DNA of 64,000 nucleotides from Owenia fusiformis (taxonomy: Eukaryota; Annelida; Polychaeta; Sabellida; Oweniidae). The notes beneath the pieces are model-generated. The model searched no databases. It was given only the letters and a program-made list of their open reading frames with translations, and was not told the DNA's origin. The DNA is taken from NCBI GenBank assembly GCA_903813345.2, contig CAIIXF020000004.1, positions 14,205,196 through 14,269,195 on the forward strand, in the 5' to 3' direction. Below, piece by piece: positions 22,850-34,787 of this stretch. The stretch's first letter is position 1. The number at the start of each line of letters is the position of its first letter. The position numbers and the translations under genes were made by a program.

Positions 22850-23890
22850 ATCCAAACGGGATATCTCTCTTGTTTGTTCTCTCTTATGAAAAGCCCAATG
22901 GGATAATCACATTGGGATCATCCCATTGGGAAGTTCTTTAAATAATCAATGTACCTGTGAATTTCTCAATTAGGGAAAGTCACTCTTCAGTTCCTATTTG
23001 GTATCTCACCAATCGGGATCCTAAAATCAGGATTGGATTACTTAGCTAGGCAATTGTCTTTTTATACCAACATATCCTCACTAGTAACCTTGTTCCCCTA
23101 CCAATTAGGATATTCAGCCTTCTGACTGCTCTTATCCCGATTTGGCAGGTCTTTTTTATTGAAGCCAGTCTTGCTTCCCAGAATGTGAAACTCTGACGTA
23201 ATCTATACCGGCGATCACGTCGTAAAATATGGTGTGTGTGATTTAAATACCTGACCCAATTCCTAGGGTACATTCACAAACAGATTCATAAAACGTCATA
23301 AACTCACTATGACTTTGTCTCTCATAGACCACCGTGTATTTTGCAATAATATATACCGCCAAAAAGCTCTCACTTGCTTTATCATTGGCACCAATCAATC
23401 ACACAACTCCTATGTTGCAAAATACCAACAGAACTTCCATTAGTTCATTATAACCTTTTGTGATTCAGTATTCACACCACAACCGACACTCTTATTCAAT
23501 TATTCACATCCGAAGGGAATCAACCAAGCCCCATCAAAAGGGGACCTTAATTACCCATAAGATATCTCGTATTGCAATCTAGCAATCTCATCTGAGATGT
23601 TACTTTCATGAGATGTCCATCGAATCTCTTTACCCGTTGAGATTTAGTTTCAGTCTCTTCAGAGACGTTTCCTGTTGAGACTTTACAACCAAATCTTATC
23701 TCTTCAGAGATGGTACGTGTTTGAGATTTGGTTTAATCTGATCTCATTCAGAGAGGTGTGTTCTTTTGAGATTTTATTTCCATCTCAGAGATGTGCCCTC
23801 TTTGAGATTTTGCATAATCTCATCTCTTCAGAGACGTTTCTTGTTGAGATTTTATAACCAATCTGTGCGCTCTTTTGAGACCCCACACAA
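22850..23890. repeat. GGGAT/GAGAT-rich degenerate tandem repeats
   Basis: Two themes occur. At about 22855-23010, variants of CCCAATGGGAT and ATTGGGATCA recur. At about 23560-23890 there are six or so units of 55-65 bp built on CTCTTCAGAGACGTTTC, TTGAGATTTTATAACC and AATCTCATCTC. The repeat ends where duplication unit 2 begins. No gene is present. Confidence 0.6.
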
Positions 23891-24088
23891 TCTGAGGAGC
23901 AAAGAAATACATTTCCCCCGTTAAAGTGTAATCCTAACCTTCAACACTAGAGGATCATCGGGAAAGAGACTGAAGGCAGCAGTGATTTGATCCCCATGGT
24001 TGATAAATAGCTATAGTTTGACCATTATGAAATGAATGTGTATTTCACTGGTGATCCACTCGATTACGCTGGTTTAACGGTTCGTTTC

Positions 24089-24508
24089 GGTAACAAAATG
24101 TTGGAACATCGAAGGTACGATTTTTCTTTTTTCCTTATTTCACACGTTGTAGGCAGAATTCCCACGACATCAGTATCATGTGTTTAAGAAAATGAACAAA
24201 GTTGCAAACAGCTAGTTCAGAAGACAACAGAATCGTCGATTTGATTCCTCACTTAAGTTACATAAACAGTATTTCGAAAAACAGTTAAGATCTGCACTTT
24301 TCACCCATACCGTTTATGTAACTTTAGTGAGAAATTAAATCGATAAATTCTGTTCTCTTCTGGGCTATTTTTTCCCAAACATGTACATTTTCTAAAACAT
24401 ATAATACTGATACACGTTTGTGGTAAAAATGTTGTGGGGATTCTGCCTACAACGCGTGAAATAAGGAAAAAAAAATCGCACCTTCGACGTTCCAACATTT
24501 TTTTACCG
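24089..24508. repeat. Palindromic repeat upstream of P2
   Basis: This is the counterpart of 15043-15463. The left arm lacks about 30 bp after CCCACGACAT, and the centre has gained a short segment (about 24331-24360). Confidence 0.65.
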
Positions 24509-25914
24509 CAACCAACCGAAAATTGATTGCTGTCCCTGTGTCCCAATGCATTGCGTGATCAACTGAAAACAAAACTGCGCGAGCAAATTGTCTAAACTTT
24601 AGCCATTGAGGACATTTATCAATCACGATATCATTAGTAAATACATTTTTATGATATAAATTGAGATTAATTAGTGATGTTATGTGAAATAAATGGTGAC
24701 TGAAGTGAAAATTGCTCGCATAGTTTTATCTTCAGTTGATCGGTATGGCCAATCAGAAAAAAGTTAGCGGGCGCGGGCTTTTCAAAAGTTATATTGGCCC
24801 GCTGTCTTTTGTACAGTTTACACCATACATCATCATATGTATGTAATAACATAATATAGAGTAGCAAACAATAATCTGAACAATGCATTGATTTCCCAAT
24901 ATTATTTATAACGTTTTGATATCAAGTTGGTAAATGAATCATTGTATCTCCTTGAGAGTATGAAACTTTGTTTCAACTTTGGAAAATAAATCATTTCTAT
25001 TACTGTGAAAAGTTGAAATTTTAACAAAAATGCAATCCATCTTTAGTGGCACCTTCTGGTTTTGACAGTAGTTTCCAAGCGCAAATGTCATGAAGGTGTG
25101 AAATACAATTGTTCGTCAATGAGGATTGGCAGCCGTTATTCAATCTAGATCTTATGTTGCCTGGCGTGAAACAATTTGGTAACGATATTCCCCATGTCTT
25201 GAAGACTAGTACTGCTAGGGGAGTTTGAATACTATATAATGTCATCCTAATACTCACAATGTCCTCTTCCAATGAAATACTCCGTCCAAAGATGAACCTT
25301 ATAGAAATATTATTACTTAATTGTTCCACGCCAGGAAACGGCAGATCGCGTTAGAGTAATGGCTTTGAACCCTCCTTGAAATGACATGTTCAACTGGAAT
25401 TACGAGGGTTGTCCCAGAAGTAATGCACTATATATGCTCTAACTTTATCAATAATTGATATTTTTCCATGAAATTTTCAGTAAATGTTCCTTGGAGACAT
25501 TTTGATTATTGTGAAAATGTTCATGTTGACTGATAAAACTATATTGATGTTATAATAAAATCAATTTGGTGAGTTTGGGTAGGGCGGGGCAGGTTATAAG
25601 TTTAAGTTTAAGTTTAAAATAGTTTATTTTTGTGTCACTGATATTACAATATACATATAAAATACATAATAAAAACAACATTTTGTAACATCACCAGCCG
25701 GTGCCGACTTATGAGACACAGTATACATTATATCTGAGTGTGACCCATTACTACCCCCAATGGGCAGCTTGGGTCAACATTCATAAAGACAGAGACAAAA
25801 AATGTCTCTGGTAAAAATTTATACAATAATAACCAATGATATAAATAAATAAATATAAATTGTCTGATTAATCAGTTTGGCATAAATAAGCAGTTCATGG
25901 AATGATATTGTCAA

Positions 25915-26465
25915 TCATTATATTAAATACATATATTGCACCTAATGTGAGATGGATGTTGCATAACAAATACATGTATTGCACTAAATGAGAGTAGCAT
26001 GTTGCATATGGTCAAAAATTACAATAAATACAAATATCGCACAAAATGTGAATTGTATCATGCATTTGGTCGAAGACTGATATTACAATAAATTCATATA
26101 TTGCACTTAATGTGAGTAGGATGTTGCACTATGGTCAAATATTACAATAAATATGAATATTGCACTAAATGTGAAATACACAATGCATACGATCGAAGAC
26201 AAATATTACAATAAATACATGTATTGCACTAAATGTGAGATGCATATTGCATGATAAATACATATATTGCACTAAATGTAAGTAGTATGTTGCATATGGT
26301 CAAATATTTCAATTAATATGAATATTGCACTAATTGTGAAATACATAATGCATATGGTTGAGGACAAATATTACAATAAATACATATATTGCACTAAATG
26401 TGAGATGCATATTGAATGATAAGTACATATATTGCACTAAATGGGAGTTGCATGAGTGAATAAAT
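25915..26465. repeat. Tandem repeats in the retrotransposon 3' UTR
   Basis: Diverged units centre on TACATATATTGCACTAAATG, alternating with ATGTTGCATATGGTC and ATATTACAATAAAT. I count about eight to ten units of 45-60 bp, partly arranged as longer double units. Confidence 0.7.
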
Positions 26466-26657
26466 AAAACAAGAACCCCATAGATAATATACACCTCTGT
26501 AGTAATTAATTGAGACCATCTTCCCCAAGGTCGATAGCTCAAAGCACTAAAAAGAGGCATCATAAAACCAAGGAGTTTCTGACTAGATACATTTTAAATA
26601 AATAAATATTTTATAAAGGAAACTTAGGTGACATGCATACTCATTTTAAATTAGTGA

Positions 26658-29227
26658 TTATAGCCTATCAATATTAAGAGATCTCTTATTGCACATATTA
26701 TAAACTAAAGCTCCTAATGGTCTTTGGAGTGAAGTACAATTCATAATGGAGACAAAAAGAAGTGTAGAATTGGCTGATGTTACATCTAAATAAGGCAATT
26801 TCTGTTTAACATTTTCATAAAAATCACATCTTAGATCATCATAATGGCTACATTCTAATAAGAAATGCTTTTCATCTTCTACACAATCCATGTCACATAA
26901 TAAGCATTTCCTTTCGTGTAATGGTATACCTGTGTAGCGCCCTGTCTCAATTGCTAAGGGCAAAGTACCAGTTCTGAAGCTCGCAAGTGACCTACGGTGA
27001 TGCTTTGGTAGGGCCAAATACCCTTCCTTGCAAACACCATATTTGTACAGTCTATATTGCCTCAATTTATTGCCATTAATTTCATTATTTCTATCATCCC
27101 ATATGTTATGGATAAATTATCAGAATTTTGAAGAGAGTTAGTAAACTGTTTTAAAATGTCCTTGGTATGACCAGTGAAATTTATATTACATGTATTTAAC
27201 ATTGAATTAACTTTAAAGTCCCAACTGCTTTTCCGTTTAATGGACCATTAATGTATTTTAAAATTCAGCCTATTCTGATTCATGGACTTCAGTTTAATGA
27301 AGAATCTAGCACATTCCACCTTTTGTTTTAAATGTGGAGTGTCCCATCCGAGATCTCCTCTAACAGCTTCATTGCTAGTGCGTTTGTTTACACCTAGAAA
27401 GAACTTGCCAGCTTTATTTTGAACATTGTTCAGGCATTGATGTTGGTTGAGGCCAAATATAGATGAACCATAGTTTAGTATAGGCTGGACTAAAGAGTCA
27501 TAGAGCTTGTTGTAAACTGCAAACTCCATACCCCCAGTTTGCTTGTATTTGCTGATAATCACACTCAGGGCTCTATTTGCTGATTTTGCAATTTCTCTGG
27601 CAGAATGTGTTGAGTTCACATGCTCTTGGAGCCAGATCCCCAGATATTTATAAGTGTCTGTATAATCCAGATCAAAGTCCCCACATTTAAAAGCAAAGTC
27701 TGACCTAGGATGTGATTTGGGGCGATAATGCACTATTTTAGATTTTCGAGGGTTATTTAGAAGTCTCCATTTGCGGCACCATTCATGTAGAGTGTTTAAC
27801 ATCTGTTGTAAGTTATCAGCTGAGCTTGCAATAAGCGCTATGTCATCAGCATAAAGAAGGACGCCTATGTTCTCGTCCTCCATTTGTATTCCACATTGTA
27901 GACTGTTAATGTCGGAAACTAGATCATTCACATACACTGAAAATGATGTCGGGGATAGCAGACAGCCTTCCCGGCAGCCATTGCTTACGTTTACTTTTGG
28001 AGATAGTAGACCATTTATGCGGATGTTACATGTCACATCTTCATATAGGGATTGAACTGCTTTAAAGATCTTGCCTTTGATGCCAATCTTATTGAGTTTA
28101 TACCATAGGCAGTCTCGATTAACACCCGAGAATGCCTTAGTTGCGTCAATGTAGCAAATAAAAGTATCGAGCTTAGAAAGTTTCCTATTATTGATGATTG
28201 AGTAGACACTGTGAACTTGTTCTTGACAACCACGTCCCTTGCGAAAGCCCCCTTGTTCATTATGAATAAGGTTATTGTCCTCAAGGAATTGAGTTAGGCG
28301 CTTGTTCAAAATATCAGTGTAGACCTTGCAAGGCACAGATATTAATGTAATGGCACGATAGTTCAGAGGATTACATGGGTCTCCATCTTTATATATTGGG
28401 TGTATAATACCCTCCATCCACTGACTTGGCACAGTGCCAGAGTTAAAACAGAGTAACATAATTCTGTGTAACATGGTTATACAAAGTGGATTTTGCAAAG
28501 CCTCAGCTGGTATAGAGTCAATTCCTACAGCTTTACGAACTTTGGCCCTACCGACTGCCTCTACAACCTCTTTAAATGAAATGTCTTTATTTATGTCTAA
28601 ATTATTGTCAGTAACATTATCTTCTATATTGGCTACTTGTTGTTTTATATATTCTAAGTGATCAGAGTCAAACATAGGGTTATTCTGAGCGGATGAATAT
28701 AATTTTTCATATGTGTCAGCCCAGTGGTTCAGAACTAGCTGTTTATCATACACCAATTCACCAGATTGATTTTTCATTGTCCACGGAACATCTTTGGTAC
28801 GCTCGTTGGCTATTCCTATTTTCCCTATGTATTTCCAAAAGTCCTGTGAACTGGATGATTTGTACAAATCAAATAGATGGTCTTGTTCTTGCTTCTGATA
28901 TCTGCGCTTAGCTTTCCTTAGACTCCTATCAAAACAACGCCTTTCAATACAATAAGTTGCTTTGAGACATTGTCTTTTCGCTGTATCTTTGCATTGTATC
29001 CATGTTTGTTCAGCTTTTTGGACCTTATCCCATAATGATTGAAGCTCAGCACTCCAATAAGGTTTTCTACATGATTTAGAACGTTTGTGGGTTGGATTGG
29101 TTTGCTGGGGTATCGGTTCACATAAACGGTCCATTTCTGATGACACTGTCTTAACAAATGTGTCATAAAGAGTTTTTATTTGATTGACAGATACTTCTTC
29201 ATTTGTTATCCTATCTATTGTTTCCAT
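26658..29227 (-). pseudogene. Reverse transcriptase ORF2 remnant of the non-LTR element
   Basis: The main frame (29227-27248, 659 aa) has the region before the RT (basic, KPYWSAELQSLW) and RT motifs in order: RAITLISVPCKVY, GGFRKGRG, CYIDATKAF, GCREGCLLSP and the catalytic VLLYADDIAL, then KYLGIWL in the thumb. It stops at TAA (27250-27248). The same frame resumes and a one-base shift at about 27066 leads into a C-terminal domain (27065-26658) with LPLAIETGRY and a Cys-Cys-His-Cys pattern (CLLC then HFLLEC). One stop codon, one frameshift and the lack of an endonuclease domain make it inactive. The usual KAFD appears as KAFS here. Confidence 0.85.
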
Positions 29228-29432
29228 TATTTACCGAGAAAGTTATACAGTCACGTCAAAAGTAATAAAAATTGAAAATATGAAATAACAAATACCATTT
29301 TGTGTAGCTATAAGAAGTATGCTCAAAATACATTTCAATATACTAAATTACTATGAGCACATCCAAGATTTAATGGATGTACATTTCGCAGTGCCCCATT
29401 TCACATTTTCTCAAAATATTGCCCTTTGCATG

Positions 29433-29720
29433 TTATGTACTTTTGATGCCTGTCAGGTCAAACACTCTTGGCAATTTCTTCCATTGTGACTTGTGGAGTT
29501 TTTGCCTCCCATGTTTGGAGTTGTCATCCAGGGTCCAGTCATCACTTTTAAATCTCTTCTGCCATCTCATAATTGCAGTTCTAACTGGTATATACTCCTT
29601 ATACACTGTCTTCATGGTAGCATAAGTTTTGCGTGGTTGTGAGTCCAAGAGAAGTATGAAATTAGGCCACCCATCGCAATGCCTTCTGTTACCAGGTGAA
29701 AATTGCAGCCATTTTTGCAA
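29433..29720 (-). pseudogene. Mariner-like transposase N-terminal fragment
   Basis: About 95 codons resemble the paired helix-turn-helix start of mariner/SETMAR-type transposases: a basic region, VYKEYIPVRTAIMRWQKRF, then a short acidic stretch and a GRP-like GRQ. The DDE/D catalytic part is absent; downstream sequence is out of frame and then interrupted by the retrotransposon. It is the remnant of the element bounded by 25403-30096. Confidence 0.6.
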
Positions 29721-30278
29721 TTTCTTGACTGTGACTGTATTTGAATTGGTGACTATTGAAATGTGGTATTATGACATTACAGTGCTAAATATCATTATTT
29801 GTACTTGGTTAACATCATGCTGAATAAATTAAAAAATTTCCCAAACATTTTGATCATTTAAAGGAAAGAAAAATTAATAAAATAACACTTTGAATGTTTT
29901 CATAATCAGAAAAATTGGTACCTGCCCCGCCCACCCCTACCCCCATGTTGTTATTGCAACCATATTAAGACTTTATATTAGTTTTAGATGCTGAAACTTC
30001 AGGATAAAATAGATAAGACTTCAATTGTTATATAGCTGAATTGAAGAATATTAAAGAAAGTTAGAGTATAGTGCATTACTTCTGGGACAACCCTCGTATT
30101 GACATTAAAAACAGTCTATCAAGTGATTCAAATGATGTCAAAAGGCAAATGCTATCGTCAAAAGCTGTCAATACCATACAATAGCTGAACGTCAGGCAGA
30201 ATTTATCTTTTCATCTTTCTGTACTTATACATCATAGTCCATCAATATTAGAGGAGGCATTCTCATACTGAAGCACCC

Positions 30279-33200
30279 ATGGCTTCGCTTATGATGGAAG
30301 TTCCAAGAATCACGCTCATTGTTGCTGTTCTTTGGGCGTCACCTTTGACAGTTTCAAGTCAAACGTGGACGACCGGTGAGTTTATAGAATGCATAATAAA
30401 ATTCAGATCAGCTACGATGGCTCATTTTATTTTGTTACATGTAAATGAGAATTTCTAAAAATTGTAATAGCATAATCGAAAATCAGAGGTATAAGGTGTT
30501 CACTTGATGTTGGGGACTCGGTCATTTTAAAAAGGCTATACAAATGAAACGCAGATGAGAAATAATTGCTGTAATTCATGGATATGCGGAATGCAGAACA
30601 TGATACTTGTTTTCATGTTTTATATTCATTTAGGTCCTGGGGTGACATGTACACCAACGTGTCTATATTTTTTCCCTACTTATCAGTGCCTTCAGATCTT
30701 GACTCCCGTCACACAGAACGGGGTGTGTCCACAGGTTGAGGATTCGCGAGGTTGTTGCGCTGGCTGCGTTACAGGCAAGTTTATGGGCCATCCGTGTCAT
30801 TAGCAAACATATCACATATTGGTAGTCAGGGGAAGATCTACGAAATTATCATTCGTCAAGAGGCGAAGATAGGATTGGTTGCGATTTGGTGAACCTTTTA
30901 TATTGTTTTAGTACTATTTTTGTTTTTAGTATAATTTAATTTTGTTCTTTTCTACCAATGCTCTGGAATCAAATAAAACATCTAGAATTTAAATCAACAC
31001 CCCACAAATAGTTCGTTGGAACTCCCCGAACCTACGTTTGTACGTTTTTAATGTTTTATTTATTTTAGATAACACACAAAAAACTATGCATTTTTGTATG
31101 TGTATTTCACACACACACAGGTTTGATTGACGCATCATCCGGTATTGGCAATTTCCTCCCGTCTATAACCGGTACCATTACCGGAGCTACGGTATTTGAT
31201 ACCACCGAACAAGGCCTTATCGATCAAGTACTTGCTGACTTAGTGGGTCTCGAGCAGTTTGGAAACATGGAGAATATACTAAATAATGTAGATAACCAAA
31301 TTGTTCCGAATATTTGTACTTGGGGCCAAACCTTTGCGACAAAATTGTGGCGTATTAAGGTCGACATAGAGCGTGTCCTCGCTTTAGTTGATGGTCGAGG
31401 TGGGACATTTGGACCAGGTGAAAGAAAGGCATTACAAGTTGTGATCATTTTTGTCAATTGGTTTAAACAATGCCTTTTACCAAGACGTAAGTTACCATTC
31501 AACCATATAGGCTATATCGTCCACTTCAAAACCAATGCTATAAAGTTCACTCTTCATTATGATTTCCCCATGAAGAAAAAGTAATTCATCTGATTTCCAA
31601 AATGAATTTACATATGTAGTGCTTCTATTATTGCATTTATGTATACTAATATCTTGTTGACCTATATTCAGTACTGAATTGATGCATTGGCCACTTACTA
31701 AGGTCCATATTAAAAAAAGGAAGTGTAGAGGCGTAGACGCTAAATCAGCTAAATTTTTTGTGTCAAAATCCATTTGCATCCTTCGCATCCACATATCTTA
31801 TATCCTGGCAACAGTAAAGTCAGATACCGTTGTCACAAATGGCGGACATAAAAGTCGCTCAAATTAGATTTTCATGAACTGTATGTTTAATAGAGCACCT
31901 AGTCTAAATTCCTATGGAATCAATCAAGGTGTCTTAATACTCATTATCACAAGAACTTAATGCATGCACAGAATTAGCGACGATAAAATTCCATGAAATG
32001 AGGACCAAGTGATAAACAGTTGAAGCGACGGTAACGCCCGCCATTTGTGACAACAGTATCCGACTTTACCGTAGTCACTAGTCAGGCTATCCCGCGGTGT
32101 ATTGGGATATGATGATATCCTCATGTTAGGTCAATGTAGCACATCCCATGTCAAATCAACACTAGTACACCCTTGCTGAACTTAATGACCCCAACCTAAG
32201 CCCATGTGAGTCCAAACGCTTAATCAATTTCCAAAGTGTTATGTGACATTATATTCTTCATGTCACACCTTAAAATGATTCATTCTGACCAGAGGGATAT
32301 TTGGCCATAATTATACATTTCTTGCATACATCACCAAGTCTAATGATATTGCATATTATAATGAACAAGACAAGCGATATGCTTACTGAATTGAGAAACA
32401 GAGGTTACAGCTGATGTCTTCGAAAGACGATATGTAGGATGGTTCATTCTATTTGCAGAAAGAGATAGCCAAATAACCATATTTAGACCTATTTTGGACA
32501 CCCACTATTTGCTAATAATCATCTAATAATCTTTAGTGCTTGATCTCAGTGGCTTGGAGTGTTTCAAAGACGATTTGGGTTGCGATGGACGGCATCGTCC
32601 ATTCTGTAAACCCGATTGCAGATGTTCGGAATGTAGAGATGACAACGACTGTAACGAACCAAGCAGGCCAAACTGCAGAAACAATCAAGCAGGAATAATG
32701 ATATGCGGGGATCCCCACATATCTCAGACGATTAAAGGCGCCGACCATCGACGACTTTGCTACGAATTTGTGGGAAAACCTGGTTCAGCCTATCTGTTCT
32801 TCAGAGATTACGAGATAGGTAGATATCTTCGTTAAATTTTGAATGTCCTCTCCCTTAGATATACGATCTGTTACTGAGCTTTTCGCTAGTTGAGACTCGA
32901 CTTTGAAGATTAACAGCAGGTATTTTAGGTAGCTATATCCCGCCTGTCCACATTACATTGGATGTAACTAATTTATATCAATTTCATTTTTAGATATCAA
33001 AACAACATTCATCGAGAATGAGGACGCCAACTTTGGGTCTTTCGTAGACTACATAGGGCAAATCAATGTAACAAGAAAGGACATCGAGATATCTATCTCA
33101 CCAGATCAGGTAATCATAAGAACGTCAGAATGTGAAACAATTTACCAGTGGAAAGAAGATACCGTTAGGCTTGAAGGCGGCTTAATGATGATAGGAAAGA

Positions 33201-34389
33201 AACAAATCCGTGTTTACTTCAACAATGACATGGTTGAGCTTGTTGTCACTCGTAAAGGACGCGCTAAGGAAACTAATTTCTTGAATTTTGGTGTCACAGA
33301 AAAAACAGGCATGTCTATCAACGCCGGTGGAGTTATGGGTAAGTTGATTCCAATATTTGCAAATTTTAACTAATATTTTAACTAATATTTTTAAGCAATA
33401 AAATGGTAGCAATGAGTTGAGTGTGAGTTTCGGAAAGTAGTCACTTCTTCAATATTTAAAGCTTGGTCAAGGTATTCCTTGCCATACCATTTGTCAGTTT
33501 ATAGTGCCGATTTCATTTCACGAAAATGACTTTGTTTAAAAGGTGTAGCTTTGTTGACAATTCCTGGACTCCCCACTTGTTCAAATTTTCAGAAGATCAT
33601 GCGATGTAGATTATCGTTTTTACTGTTTTTACACATTGTCATGATCCTTTGTTGACTCACAATTTAAATATCATGTTTCTTTGTACGATTGTGCATTTAA
33701 CATTGTGACAAAGGGTTGTTCAAAGGGTTATCATTGTAAGAATTAGATTGCCCCTTCACTTTTAGAATCTGATCAGATCAATTCCATTCATTAAATGATG
33801 CATGAATATAAAGAAATGCCTGTCTAAATGATCAGAAAATACCTGGAATCAAGCAATGGATTTAGCTTCATTGTCTTGTAGTTGTACACACTTCGGATAT
33901 TATTCCTGTAGTATCTTTAACTTCTTTCATTTATTTGATCAGATATATTATGTTCCAGGTATGAACCATAAGGGGCTTCTTTGCATAAGCTTGTAAAATA
34001 TTGTTTTTCATATTAACACTTTACACTTGATAGCTTGGGTAAAAATTGGCCTTATACAAAGCCTTGTGGAACACCACATAGTGATGTTAGTGATGTTCTT
34101 TCAGGTTTGATATTGCTTTAAGCGTGTAAAATATTGTCTTTGATATTTACACTTCATATATACAGTGTTTATATTTATATCTTTTGATGTAACTTTAAAC
34201 GCGTGATCAATTGTTACAGGATGGATTGGTAACAAGGCTGTTTACAAGAATGAAGGCCCTCATTCTGGTTACATAGCATTGGGAGAAGTCACAATTCCTG
34301 TTTACGACAATAAAGACGGCTGCTTGAAAATCGATGAAGCGTATCTGGACAAGTTCAGCTCCATTCTTCATTTGTTCGAAATGGACTAA
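30279..34389 (+). CDS. P2: paralogue of P1, 466 aa
   Basis: Six exons: 30279-30375, 30634-30774, 31121-31486, 32537-32818, 32994-33338 and 34220-34389 (1401 nt, no lesion). Lengths of exons 2-6 are identical to P1, all introns are phase 1 and intron 2 again starts with GC. The start ATG (MASLMME) adds four residues before the P1 start; a signal peptide follows. The module order matches P1: small Cys module, unknown 120-residue region, Cys-rich CRDDNDC segment, CGDPHI and an ITIH-C-terminus-like end. Exons 2 and 3 are nearly identical to P1 (one amino-acid change in exon 3's coding part). Exons 4-6 differ more (for example GRH for YRH and DANFGS for DANLES). It is likely a secreted extracellular protein of unknown role. 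Confidence 0.8.
31814..32070. mobile_element. MITE in intron 3 of P2
   Basis: This is the counterpart of 18051-18307, differing from it by about one or two bases. The inverted ends carry GTTGTCACAAATGGCGG. Confidence 0.75.
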
Positions 34390-34504
34390 TAGAGTTACAG
34401 TTATTCTAAACTTTTTCGAGGACTTCCTTCAACTAACTTGACTATTCGATCGATCAAAATTAATAGAATTGTTCATATATTTATCAGTATTTTAGCTACT
34501 GTAT

Positions 34505-34602
34505 TTATACGAATTTTGGCTATGAACATACACTTCGGCTATTAACACACATTTTGGCTATTAACATACACTTTGGCTATTAACACACATTTTGGCTATT
34601 AA
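34505..34602 (+). repeat. 19/38-bp minisatellite downstream of P2, short
   Basis: About five units of the TTGGCTATTAACATACAC type are present, against about 24 in P1. The probable polyadenylation signal follows at 34611-34616. Confidence 0.75.
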
Positions 34603-34787
34603 AACAATTTAATAAAATGCATGGATAAATAGAAATGAACGTGTTGTTTCATGAATGTAGAAGCAGTGATCTGGTAATCTTTCTATTATCATTCAGCAAA
34701 TCATGCTTCCGAGCATTTATATGATTAATTTGATTCTTGTGATAAGGAGTATGTGCCACTCAGTGTTATTCATTCGAAATAATGTTG

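Larger units (their letters stand above)
25596..29240 (-). mobile_element. 5'-truncated non-LTR retrotransposon nested in the mariner-like element
   Basis: The element runs right to left. It keeps the linker and reverse transcriptase (from 29227), a C-terminal zinc-knuckle-like domain (to 26658) and a 3' UTR with tandem repeats. It ends in a simple tail of TAAACT-type repeats (minus strand) near 25596-25615. The AP-endonuclease domain is missing, so the 5' end is truncated at about 29240, inside the mariner sequence. The protein resembles CR1/L2/Jockey-group elements; I cannot name the clade. Confidence 0.75.
25403..30096. mobile_element. Mariner/Tc1-like element with TA duplication and perfect 30-bp ends
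   Basis: The first 30 bases (25403-25432, starting CGAGGGTTGTCCCAGAAG) are the exact reverse complement of the last 30 (30067-30096). TA lies at 25401-25402 and 30097-30098. A second shared inverted motif, GGTAGGG(GT)GGGCGGGGCAGGT, occurs near 25578-25592 and 29922-29940. Unit 1 shows the uninterrupted site near 16333-16345. A transposase N-terminal remnant lies at 29433-29720, and a non-LTR retrotransposon occupies the middle, so the element is dead. Confidence 0.85.
23898..34787. repeat. Segmental duplication unit 2 (carries P2)
   Basis: This is homologous to 14880-21228. It holds the upstream palindrome, the transposon insertion at 25403-30096, P2 and a shortened downstream minisatellite. 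Identity differs by segment: almost identical between P2 exon 1 and late intron 3, clearly lower on both sides. Confidence 0.8.

Noticed and set aside
29227-29290. Start codon of a complete retrotransposon ORF at 29227
   Set aside because: The homology begins in the linker before the RT; the endonuclease is missing, so this ATG is an accident of 5' truncation.
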